A stretch of DNA of 64,000 nt from assembly GCF_029051685.1 (NCBI RefSeq), contig NZ_JAACFT010000030.1, positions 43,607-107,606 of the forward strand. Reading direction: 5' to 3'. The first letter of the stretch is position 1; the number at the start of each line of letters is the position of its first letter. The translations under genes and the position numbers were made by a program. Positions 27,742-35,334 of this stretch are shown here, in pieces. Source of the DNA: Bradyrhizobium sp. CSA207 (lineage in GTDB: Bacteria > Pseudomonadota > Alphaproteobacteria > Rhizobiales > Xanthobacteraceae). A model generated the notes under the pieces. It was not told the origin of the DNA, did no database searches, and was given only the letters and a program-made list of their open reading frames with translations.

Positions 27742-27860
27742 CGGTTCTTAACCTATCGCAGTACGCATCGGTCCAGTCTGAAGGCGTGCGTTTTGCGATC
27801 GCCCATTGCGTTACTGGCCTGCAATGGACAGGTAATGGGCATCGGGTTGAACGGAAGCCT

Positions 27861-28085
27861 ATGCCACGTAACGTAAGCAATATTCCGACGGGGCGGACCT
27901 ACTTGGGGTTCGCGTTGGTTTGGACCATCGTGACGTTTCTCATCTACTCGCTTTGCATTGCAGTATTTGCTGCCGGTCATTGGATAGCTGGCCTGTTTAT
28001 CGTCCTTCTCACCGTTTATCTTTATGTTCGGCACAGCATTTCGATCGGCAAACGCGCGAGGCGAGGGCTTGTTCGTAGGCGGTAA
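27861..28085 (+). CDS. small membrane protein, hypothetical
   Basis: 74 residues beginning MPRNVSNIPTGRTYLGF, with two strongly hydrophobic helices and an arginine-rich tail (GKRARRGLVRRR), so the C-terminus should be cytoplasmic. A start at 27786 would add 25 non-hydrophobic residues. The ATG at 27861 is preceded by CGGAAGCCT. No family recognised. Confidence 0.45.
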   Translation: MPRNVSNIPTGRTYLGFALVWTIVTFLIYSLCIAVFAAGHWIAGLFIVLLTVYLYVRHSISIGKRARRGLVRRR

Positions 28086-28106
28086 GGTCAGCAATAGGCT
28101 ATCGCC

Positions 28107-28736
28107 TTAACTCCCGACGCTGCCGACTAGATGAGGGCGGCGGTGGCTTGCGAGCGGGTTCTCGGCCGGCAGGGCGCGCAGCCATTTGCGGAAGCTGACG
28201 ATTTCGGGACAATCCGCGGTGCCTTCAGGCGCAATCAGCCAATCACCCAAACCGGATCCCTCATTGATCCGGTCGCAGCGATAGCCCGGATGGTGGCCAA
28301 GACCGCGGGCTATCAGCAGGTCGACCTTGCCCTCAATCAACTCGTGCAAGCCCGCGGGCTGCAGCACCCGCAAACCGATCTCCGCATGCGCGCCGCGAAA
28401 CGCCGCCAGCTCGAGGCGGCGCAGGTCGAAGCTGCCATGGACTCCCAGCTGCAGCAGCACCGCACCTGCCGGTTTCAATTGCGAGGTCGCATCCGCAATG
28501 TGGCGAAAGCCATCGGATATCCCGGGCAGATAGGCCTGACCGGCTGCGGTGAGGATGAGCTGCTTATGCAGCCGCTCGAACAGCTGCACACCGAGCCGCG
28601 CCTCCAGCGCTTTCACCTGTTGCCCTACGGCGGCGGGCGTCACGTGCAGCTCGTGCGCGGCCTGCTTGAAGCTGAGATGCCGCGCGGCCGCTTCGAATGC
28701 GCGAAGCGCGTTGAGTGGTGGAAGGGTGTAGGTCAT
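28107..28736 (-). CDS. shortened LysR-family (GcvA-like) transcriptional regulator
   Basis: 209 residues, against roughly 300 for the family. The N-terminal helix-turn-helix is intact (LNALRAFEAAARHLSFKQAA, then ELHVTPAAVGQQVKALEARL). The effector domain begins normally, but after GLGHHPGYRCDRI it jumps to a C-terminal-like block (LGDWLIAPEGTADCP and FRKWLRAL). This suggests an in-frame loss of some 80-90 residues. It is divergent from the RidA gene, which it may have regulated. It may still bind DNA without sensing its ligand. Confidence 0.75.
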   Translation of the reverse strand: MTYTLPPLNALRAFEAAARHLSFKQAAHELHVTPAAVGQQVKALEARLGVQLFERLHKQLILTAAGQAYLPGISDGFRHIADATSQLKPAGAVLLQLGVHGSFDLRRLELAAFRGAHAEIGLRVLQPAGLHELIEGKVDLLIARGLGHHPGYRCDRINEGSGLGDWLIAPEGTADCPEIVSFRKWLRALPAENPLASHRRPHLVGSVGS

Positions 28737-28864
28737 CGCTGGCCAGTTTGTCACCGAATGGCTGCGTGCTTGCAATAGATTTTCTTGCGCTGAACCGCAG
28801 CAACTCTGCTTTGCGCCGGCGCGATGTCGCCGGATACGGTCAGCCCGCAATCCGGAGAAACCCT

Positions 28865-29257
28865 ATGCCTCCAGCTCACATCGTCAGCCACAATCCCGCA
28901 ACGGTCCACGCTCCCGCCGGCGGTTACTGCATGGGACTGGAATTGAAGCAGCATCGCCGCCTGTTGTTCATCAGCGGCCAGGTGCCGCAGACGTCCGACG
29001 GCGCCGTGCCGGAAGGTTTCGAGGCGCAATGCGAGCAGGCTTGGCGCAATGTCATGGAGGTGCTCGCCGCCGCCGGCCTTGGCGTCGAGCATCTGGTCAA
29101 GGTCACCACGTTCCTGACCGACCGGAACCAGGTCGTGACCAACCGTACCATTCGTCGCACGATGCTCGGGGAACACCAGCCCCCGCTAACGGTCATGATC
29201 GCTGAGACCGTCGACAGCAAATGGCTGTTGGAGATCGAGGCGATCGCCGCGGAGTGA
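28865..29257 (+). CDS. RidA (YjgF/YER057c/UK114) family protein
   Basis: 130-residue RidA-fold protein; members hydrolyse reactive enamine/imine intermediates such as 2-aminoacrylate. Family stretches are LFISGQVPQTSDGAVPEGFE, EQAWRNVMEVLAAAG and LVKVTTFLTDR, and the end reads LLEIEAIAAE. The common Cys is not obvious and the catalytic Arg position cannot be confirmed by eye. ATG 28865 was chosen because the upstream extension has no coding character. The thiazoline-carboxylate hydrolase homologue follows after 42 bases. Confidence 0.85.
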   Translation: MPPAHIVSHNPATVHAPAGGYCMGLELKQHRRLLFISGQVPQTSDGAVPEGFEAQCEQAWRNVMEVLAAAGLGVEHLVKVTTFLTDRNQVVTNRTIRRTMLGEHQPPLTVMIAETVDSKWLLEIEAIAAE

Positions 29258-29299
29258 GACCGGCCGACTTTGCAATGAGCCAATTATGTCAGGTGCCCA

Positions 29300-30004
29300 A
29301 TGGCTGCGATCATCCATCCCTTTTACGAGTCGCATCGCGACGCAATGGAGGCGGCCATGCATCATCGCCTCGACCTCGCCGAAGCGATGTTGCGCGAGCG
29401 CGCGTATCTCACCGACATCGACGGGATCAGGCAGGAGGTGATGGACGAATTCGAAATCGTGCTCACCCAAATGCCCTATGTCGGAGGCACGGCAAGTCGT
29501 ATGAGCGAGGTCTTCATGCGTCTGATCGGGTTTATCGCCATCAGCCGGGTGCTCCTGCGACGTGGCGTGTCGGTGCCTGTGATCGGCGACATCGAACGGG
29601 AAACCTACAAGGCGCAATTGATCGCCGTGCCCGAAGCGGAACGTCTCGCCTCGGGGCGTCAATTCATGTCGCGAGAGAGCCAGGCTCTGCTGCGCGAGCA
29701 GGCGGCAGAAAGCGTTACAGCAAGCCATCAAAAGGAGTTTCCGGAAGATTTCGTCTACGATTTCGTCGAGCCGACGCCGGCTGACGACTTTGAATTCGGC
29801 ATCAACTACAAGGCCTGCGGCTTTTGCAAATTCGCGGCTCGCCATGGAGACAAGGAAATCCTGCCGAACATTTGTGGCCTCGATTTCGATGCCTATGCAA
29901 CGCGAGGCATCCGCCTGGAAAGGACACAAACGTTGGCTGGCGGCGCCAGCCACTGCAATTTCCGGTTCTCGCGGCTCGCGCCCGATGCGACGTCGGAGAG
30001 TTAA
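29300..30004 (+). CDS. L-2-amino-thiazoline-4-carboxylic acid hydrolase family protein
   Basis: 234-residue protein resembling the ATC hydrolase family. In pseudomonads that enzyme opens the thiazoline ring of ATC on the way to L-cysteine. The best match is the C-terminal third: GINYKACGFCKFAARHGDKE, then PNICGLDFDAY and GGASHCNFRF, with three conserved Cys in the first two blocks. It probably shares a transcript with the upstream RidA gene. Enzyme activity on ATC itself is unproven; many homologues occur in organisms not known to use it. Confidence 0.7.
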   Translation: MAAIIHPFYESHRDAMEAAMHHRLDLAEAMLRERAYLTDIDGIRQEVMDEFEIVLTQMPYVGGTASRMSEVFMRLIGFIAISRVLLRRGVSVPVIGDIERETYKAQLIAVPEAERLASGRQFMSRESQALLREQAAESVTASHQKEFPEDFVYDFVEPTPADDFEFGINYKACGFCKFAARHGDKEILPNICGLDFDAYATRGIRLERTQTLAGGASHCNFRFSRLAPDATSES

Positions 30005-30060
30005 GCTGCGTTCCCATATTCCGCGATAGAGGTGGCCCTGGATTGCGCCTGCCGCCGCAT

Positions 30061-30139
30061 CGTCATTGCGAGCGCAGCGAAGCAATCCAGAATCTTTCCG
30101 CGGCTGCAGTCTGGATTGCTTCACTGCGCTCGCAATGAC
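30061..30139. repeat. palindromic intergenic repeat (29-bp arms)
   Basis: The arms at 30062-30090 and 30111-30139 begin GTCATTGCGAGCGCAGCG and end with its reverse complement, with one mismatch in 29 positions around a 20-base centre. This is a well-known class of intergenic repeat in Bradyrhizobium as I remember it. It is probably also a transcript end for the RidA/hydrolase unit. Confidence 0.75.
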
Positions 30140-30204
30140 TGGGTTGATGCAGCATGAACGTCAGAGCATTTTGGGGGGCGCTACACACCGGCCGCCATGA
30201 TGAC

Positions 30205-30348
30205 ATCGTGCTCCTGTTTTGCCCGACGGGTCAAACGTCGCTGTTGTGGGCTCGAACTTTCCGAGGCTGTGGGCTCCGAATTCCGAGCAAAATTCCTCAA
30301 CGATTCCATGCGAGTTCTACTGTGCATGGGGTTGTTTTCGCGCTTTTT
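30205..30348. repeat. intergenic element abutting the sugar permease gene
   Basis: Contains TTTTGCCCGACGGGTCAAA near one end and, at the other, a 32-base segment (30317-30348) that recurs exactly, inverted, at 45665-45696. In both places the 32-base segment follows a stop codon closely when read in the direction of the gene. A degenerate relative is at 25646-25766. Together with the preceding palindrome it fills the 358-base gap before the permease stop. Confidence 0.65.
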
Positions 30349-30362
30349 GTTTTGAGGCTTGT

Positions 30363-31391
30363 CTACTCCACCGCCTTCTCGCGCAGCCGCTGGGCGTAGA
30401 CATTGATCACCAGCGCCGCCAGCAGGATCAGGCCGCGGATCAGGATCTTCAGGAAGCTGTCGATGTTGACGTGGTCGAGGCCGTTGTTGAGGACGCCCAG
30501 TACGAACAGGCCGACGATGGTGTTGCCGATGCCGCCGCGGCCGCCGAACAGGCTGGTGCCGCCGACCACGACGGCGGCGATGGAGTCGAGCAGATAGGTG
30601 TCGAACTCGTTCTGCTGCGCGCTGCCGAAATGGGCGACGCCGAGCATGCCGCCGATGCCGGAGCAGACCGCCGAAATCACCATCACCGCGCCGAGGATCA
30701 GCTTGACGTTGAGGCCGGAATACTCGGCCGCCTCGCGGTTGCCGCCGACCATGTAGACGTAGCGGCCGAAGCGCGTGTAGGTCAGCACCAGATGGCCGCC
30801 GAGCAGCATGATGGCTGCGACGATGACGATCCAGGGAATGCCACTGACTGAGCCGGAGCCGAGCGTGGTGATCACATCCGGCACCTTGTAGGCGATCTGG
30901 CCGCGCACCAGCAGCGCCGAGATGCCGGCTGCGATCTGCATCATCGCCAGCGTCATGATGAAGGAGGGGATGCCGATCACGGTCAGCCCCAGCGCATTGA
31001 CGAGCCCGAGAGCTGCGCAGAGCAGGATGGCCAGCAGGATCGCAGCAGCACCGGGCAGGGGAATGTTGGGAATGTTGACGTAGGATTCCTGCAGCGTGAA
31101 GTAGGCGACGGCGATGCCGGTGACATTGGCGATGCTGGCGATCGACAGATCGATCTCGGCGCAGAGGATCACGAAGGTGAGGCCGACGGCGATGATGCCT
31201 GTCACCGACACTTGCGTGAGGATGTTGCCGAGATTGTCCAGCGTCGCGAAGGACGGGCTGGCGAACGCGAAGAAGCCGGAGAGGAAGATCAGCGTCAGGA
31301 ACGGGGCGATGTTGCGCATCTGCGAACGCAGGAAGGGCGCGAGCCCCCGCGCTCGCTTCCCTGCCGCCAAAGCCGTCTCACTGCTCGCCAT
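30363..31391 (-). CDS. sugar ABC transporter permease, RbsC type
   Basis: 342-residue permease with about ten transmembrane helices. The family segments SFATLDNLGNILTQVSVTGI, CAEIDLSIASIANVTGIAV and GGRGGIGNTIVGLFVLGVLN identify the ribose/xylose/autoinducer permease group. It is the last gene of a three-gene minus-strand operon behind the ATPase, with a 12-base gap. The stop is closely followed by the 32-base repeat at 30317-30348. Confidence 0.94.
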   Translation of the reverse strand: MASSETALAAGKRARGLAPFLRSQMRNIAPFLTLIFLSGFFAFASPSFATLDNLGNILTQVSVTGIIAVGLTFVILCAEIDLSIASIANVTGIAVAYFTLQESYVNIPNIPLPGAAAILLAILLCAALGLVNALGLTVIGIPSFIMTLAMMQIAAGISALLVRGQIAYKVPDVITTLGSGSVSGIPWIVIVAAIMLLGGHLVLTYTRFGRYVYMVGGNREAAEYSGLNVKLILGAVMVISAVCSGIGGMLGVAHFGSAQQNEFDTYLLDSIAAVVVGGTSLFGGRGGIGNTIVGLFVLGVLNNGLDHVNIDSFLKILIRGLILLAALVINVYAQRLREKAVE

Positions 31392-31403
31392 TGTGCTTCT
31401 CCG

Positions 31404-32906
31404 TCACGCCGCTTCCAGCAGGCGGTCCTTGCTGACCGGCTCATTGGCAAATTCCCGCACCAATGCGCCGCGCTTGAGCACGAGGATGCGGTCGGCCAGC
31501 GACAGCACCGTCTCCGGCTCGGTCGACAGCACGATGATGGCAAGCCCCTTGGCGCGGAGGTCGCGGACGATGTTGATGACGTCGTTCTTGGCGCCGACAT
31601 CCATGCCGCGGGTCGGTTCGCACAGCACCAGGAGCTTCGGCGGGTAGGTCAGCCACTTTGCCAGCGCGACCTTCTGCTGATTGCCGCCGGAGAGCATGCC
31701 GAGGTCGAGGCCGACCACCGGCGGCCTGATCTGCAACTGCTGGACCTGCCGCTTGGCGATGTCGCGCTCCTGCGCCGGCTTGAGCAGCAGGGACGAGATG
31801 CGATCGAGAATGCTGATCGAGATGTTCTTGTAGACCGGCTCCTGGTGGAACAGCATGGCGCGCCGGCTTTCTGGCACCAGCGCCACACCGGCGCGCCGTG
31901 CGGCGGCCGTGCTGGCGAAGGTTCTGGCCTTGCCGTCGACGGCGAGCGTGCCGCCGTCCGGCCTCAGCTTGCCGAACAGGATGCGCGACAATTCCTGCTG
32001 GCCGCAGCCCATGAAGCCGTAGATGCCAAGCACCTCGCCGGCGCGCGCCTCGAAGGAGACGTCCTTTAGGCTGCGGGCCAATGAAAGCTGGTCGACTTTC
32101 AGCACCACCGAGCTGTTGCTGGGGCGCGGCAGCATCAATTCATCGTTGTAGCTGTGCTCGAGCACTTCGCCGCCGCGGCCGATCATGGCCTCGATCAGCG
32201 CGCCCTTGCTGGTTGCGGTGCTTGCTGTCTCGGCGACCTTCCGCCCGTTGCGGAACACGGTCACCGTGTCGGACACGCGCAAGATGTCCTCGATGAAATG
32301 CGAGATGAAGACGATGCCAGTGCCTTGCTCGCGCAGCCGCCGCAGCGTCGCGAACAGGCGCTCGACCTCGGGCGGGGAGAGGGCTGAGGTCGGCTCGTCC
32401 AGGATGACGATGCGCGCGCCGGAGAACAGCACGCGGGCGATCTCGATCAGCTGCTGGAGCCCGATCGGGAGATCGCCCAGCCTGCTCATCGGATCGACGT
32501 CGATGCCGAACCGGGCGAGCTGCTCGCCGGCCTCGCGCGCCATCCGCCGCCATTGCACGAGGCCAAGCTGGTTGGTCGGCTGGTTGCCCAGGAACACGTT
32601 CTCCGCGACCGTCAGGTCGGGCGCGACGCTGAGCTCCTGGTGCACCATGGCGATGCCGGCCGCGTGCGCATCGCGGGCCGAGCGGAAATGCGTCTCCGCC
32701 CCGTCGATCAGGAAGCGGCCGGAGAACTCGGTATGCACGCCGGCGATGATCTTCATCAGCGTGCTTTTCCCGGCGCCGTTCTCGCCGACGAGACCATGGA
32801 TCTCGCCGGGCGAGAGCGCGAAGTCGACACCACGAAGCGCTTCGACGCCGCCAAAACTCTTCGTGATGCCCTGGAGTTCGAGGATGGGCTGTTGTCCCGC
32901 AGGCAT
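31404..32906 (-). CDS. sugar ABC transporter ATP-binding protein, RbsA/MglA type
   Basis: 500 residues with two fused ATPase domains. The first has Walker A GENGAGKST near residue 41, the signature-like region LPIGLQQLIEIARVL and Walker B IVILDEPTSAL. The second has a degenerate P-loop (GFMGCGQQEL), signature LSGGNQQKVALAKWL and a Walker B region LLVLCEPTRGMD in which Cys replaces the usual Asp before Glu. The asymmetry of the two sites is typical of the sugar group. Confidence 0.94.
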   Translation of the reverse strand: MPAGQQPILELQGITKSFGGVEALRGVDFALSPGEIHGLVGENGAGKSTLMKIIAGVHTEFSGRFLIDGAETHFRSARDAHAAGIAMVHQELSVAPDLTVAENVFLGNQPTNQLGLVQWRRMAREAGEQLARFGIDVDPMSRLGDLPIGLQQLIEIARVLFSGARIVILDEPTSALSPPEVERLFATLRRLREQGTGIVFISHFIEDILRVSDTVTVFRNGRKVAETASTATSKGALIEAMIGRGGEVLEHSYNDELMLPRPSNSSVVLKVDQLSLARSLKDVSFEARAGEVLGIYGFMGCGQQELSRILFGKLRPDGGTLAVDGKARTFASTAAARRAGVALVPESRRAMLFHQEPVYKNISISILDRISSLLLKPAQERDIAKRQVQQLQIRPPVVGLDLGMLSGGNQQKVALAKWLTYPPKLLVLCEPTRGMDVGAKNDVINIVRDLRAKGLAIIVLSTEPETVLSLADRILVLKRGALVREFANEPVSKDRLLEAA

Positions 32907-32927
32907 GGAAGCTCAGATCTTGGAGGC

Positions 32928-33950
32928 TCAGATCAGGAAGTGATCCTGCATCCACTGCATCCCGGCGGCGTTTGCCTTGGTCACGACCGGACCGTCGGTG
33001 ACGACGTTCTTCGGGATGCCCTGTCCGCTCTTCTCGCCGCCGACGACCGCGGAAACGCCCGCGATAATGGCGCCACCATGGATGCGGCAGGACGGATTGC
33101 GCACGGTCGCGAACATGCGGCCCTCGCTCACCGCCTGGATTGCCGGCGGCATGGCGTCGACGCCGCCGATCAGGATGTTGGTGCGATTGCGCGCCTTCAT
33201 GATGTTGGCGGCGGCGAGCGCCATGTCGTCATTGTGGAAGAACGCCGCGTCGATCTGCGGATACTTCGTCAGATAGGTTTCCCAGAGCCGCGCGGTCTTC
33301 GACACGTCCCAATCGGCCGGCTGGGTGTCGAGCACCTCAATGTTCGGGAACTGCTTGACGACGGTGTTGAAGCCTTTTGCGCGCCCTTGCGCGCCGGTAT
33401 GGCCGAGCGCGCCCTGGGTCATGATGATCTTGCCCTTGCCACCCATGGCGTTGCAAAGCGCCTGCGTCACCGAGGCGCCCATGAACTCGTTGTCAGGGGC
33501 GAGGAAGGAGTGGACGTTGATCTGGTCGAGCGGGGCGATCAGCGTGTCCATGTCGATCACGGGCGTGCCGGCGTCGATCATCTTCTGCACCGGCTGGGTG
33601 AGGGTGCCGATGCCGAAGGCCTGGATCGCGACGAAATCCCATTTCTGCGAGGCCATGTTGTCGATCGCCGCGCGCTGCTTTACGGCGTCGAGCTGCCCGT
33701 CGAACCAGGTCACCTCGACGTTGAATAGCTTGCCCCAGAATTCCGCGGCCTGCTTTCCTTGCGCGCACCAAGTTGCCTGAAGGCCCGCGTTGGAGAAAGC
33801 CGCCTTCAATGGCTTCTCCGATCGTCCGACTTCGGCTGCTAGCGCAGGGTTTATGCCTAAGCTGCCGAGGATGGCAGTCGCGGCGCCGGCGGTCGCTGCC
33901 GCCTGAAGAAGATCGCGCCTGGTCGTCGAGAAATCTTTCGTCCCGGACAT
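32928..33950 (-). CDS. sugar ABC transporter periplasmic substrate-binding protein
   Basis: 340-residue periplasmic-binding protein of the ribose/galactose (Peripla_BP_4-like) type. The N-terminus TTRRDLLQAAATAGAATA is a Tat-type signal, so it is probably exported folded. Recognisable stretches are GTPVIDMDTLIAP, KIIMTQGALGHTGAQGRAKG and AAFFHNDDMALAA. ATG 33950 has GGGAGCGAGCG just upstream; a longer frame to 34166 has no signal peptide. It is the first gene of the operon. The sugar cannot be named from sequence. Confidence 0.92.
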   Translation of the reverse strand: MSGTKDFSTTRRDLLQAAATAGAATAILGSLGINPALAAEVGRSEKPLKAAFSNAGLQATWCAQGKQAAEFWGKLFNVEVTWFDGQLDAVKQRAAIDNMASQKWDFVAIQAFGIGTLTQPVQKMIDAGTPVIDMDTLIAPLDQINVHSFLAPDNEFMGASVTQALCNAMGGKGKIIMTQGALGHTGAQGRAKGFNTVVKQFPNIEVLDTQPADWDVSKTARLWETYLTKYPQIDAAFFHNDDMALAAANIMKARNRTNILIGGVDAMPPAIQAVSEGRMFATVRNPSCRIHGGAIIAGVSAVVGGEKSGQGIPKNVVTDGPVVTKANAAGMQWMQDHFLI

Positions 33951-34090
33951 CGCTCGCTCCCATGAATTTGTCGTCGGCGCGTCATTGATTGCGCGACCGA
34001 TGCGAAAGTGTCTCACAATCGGAAAGCTCACGCCACCCAATCTGCAATCGCGGGACAAATCGCTGCGGCGCGGTGGTGCAGCGCAAAGCG

Positions 34091-34339
34091 TTACGCTGCG
34101 ATGCCGGCGAATGCATCGATATCGACCAGCAGTTGATCCCATGCCCGCGCAATGTCCGGCGACCATTCGGCGCCGAGCAGGTCGCGCAGCGTATCCCTGA
34201 TGATGGCGAAGAAGGCGATGAACAGCTCACGCGGCGTGCCATCGGCATCGTGCGAAGCGACTCCGCAGGCAATCAGGCGAAAATGTCTGCTGCGTGTGCC
34301 TGCGAAGTCGAGAATCGCCTCGATCGTCAGCGCCAGCAT
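34091..34339 (-). CDS. globin-like C-terminal fragment
   Basis: 82 residues that resemble the F-H helices of bacterial haemoglobins. The sequence SRHFRLIACGVASHD aligns with the proximal-His/KHxxxGV region. It is followed by RDTLRDLLGAEWSPDIARAW, typical of the last two helices. The N-terminal half of a globin (A-E helices with the distal pocket) is missing, and the frame upstream of the ATG soon meets a stop. It is either a decayed globin gene or a short protein of other origin. The assignment rests on by-eye similarity. Confidence 0.4.
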   Translation of the reverse strand: MLALTIEAILDFAGTRSRHFRLIACGVASHDADGTPRELFIAFFAIIRDTLRDLLGAEWSPDIARAWDQLLVDIDAFAGIAA

Positions 34340-34428
34340 CGACCCTTCACGAGCTCGCTGCCTTGCACGCGGAAGCTCTGTTCGATCGGATGAGGGGAAG
34401 CATTTATGACCGCTTCAGCCACGCAGAC

Positions 34429-34457
34429 AAAAAAAGAGCGGGGCCCTAGCCCCGCTC
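34429..34457 (-). terminator. rho-independent terminator read on the minus strand
   Basis: On the minus strand GAGCGGGGC, a short TAGG loop region and GCCCCGCTC are followed by seven T residues (the A-run at 34429-34435). This is a textbook intrinsic terminator. No convincing protein-coding gene lies upstream on the minus strand in the next 400 bases, so the terminated transcript may be a small RNA or a decayed gene. Confidence 0.75.
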
Positions 34458-34874
34458 GAAAATTGTGTCGACCCTATTATCCCCGATTCTAAGATTTGCT
34501 CTTGATTGACGGGGCGACGCTGCGTTTTGCGCGCCAGGGGCTCCTCCCGAGACTTGGACCACCAGACTTCAACCTCACGGTCAAGCCTGAGCAAGGGGGA
34601 TGCTAGATCAACTTTTCTCACTTGTCATCATTTTCGGCAACGAATGTTCAAAATTCGAGCAATCAACGAAATGTTCGGGCTTTTCGCCGCATAAGCATAT
34701 GACAAATATAAGAAATCTGTGGGAGGGCAGGGCGATGGGACTGCCTCATTTGCCGGACTTTCCCTCAGTGAAGTGTCCGGACCACAGTTTTCCGGAAGTT
34801 TGCGCTGGCCCAAGCGGGCGGCGGAACGGACCTCGACTCGACCCTGGCGCGGTGTTTAGTTAGCAGGCGAACGA
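34458..34874. other. gene-free, AT-richer stretch upstream of the copper cluster
   Basis: About 420 bases with no ORF I can support. The middle (about 34600-34720) is clearly AT-richer than the surroundings (GAATGTTCAAAATTCGAG and AAGCATATGACAAATATAAG), which fits a promoter or control region. It probably holds the promoter of the copper cluster that starts at 34875. I could not identify a metal-regulator box with confidence. Confidence 0.5.
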
Positions 34875-35249
34875 ATGGCTCGGCGGATGCGCGGACGACT
34901 GCAAAAATTCCTACCCATCGTCCTGCTCGCGCTGGTGATGCAGGTGCTGGCGCCGATTGCCGCCTGCTTGGCGGCAGGCCAGGCCGTTGCCGATCCGCTC
35001 CAGACCGCTGTCATCTGCCACAGTGCGAGCGAGCAGGGCGGTCAGAGCGATCCGACCGCACATGCCGGTGCGTGCGCACTCTGTTGCCTGGCCCAGGCCA
35101 ACGCGTCATTTGATTCGCCGCCGCAAGCCGCGCTTTCCATTCCTTTCCGCCATGTCGAACGTGTGGTGTGGCGCGAGGCGGAAGCCCCCGCTGTTGCCAC
35201 CCCTAAGGGCTCAAGCGCCCAGGCGCGCGGGCCGCCCCATTCTTCCTGA
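34875..35249 (+). CDS. pcuA: DUF2946 family periplasmic protein, PcuA-like
   Basis: 124 residues with an N-terminal hydrophobic export segment (FLPIVLLALVMQVLAPIAAC). The DUF2946-type Cys/His cluster follows in HAGACALCCLAQA, and an earlier VICHSASEQ adds another Cys-His pair. DUF2946 genes usually accompany copper genes. This is the first gene of the cluster and fits PcuA of the B. japonicum pcuABCDE operon by position and predicted location; the symbol is by that analogy. A thiol/His metal-binding role is inferred. Confidence 0.75.
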   Translation: MARRMRGRLQKFLPIVLLALVMQVLAPIAACLAAGQAVADPLQTAVICHSASEQGGQSDPTAHAGACALCCLAQANASFDSPPQAALSIPFRHVERVVWREAEAPAVATPKGSSAQARGPPHSS

Positions 35250-35334
35250 CGACCTTCAACGTCGCCGCGGCCCGTCCGTCGGCGATTGATGCTGTCAATT
35301 GGCCGGCGATGGCTGCCGGCGTCAGGAATGCCCC

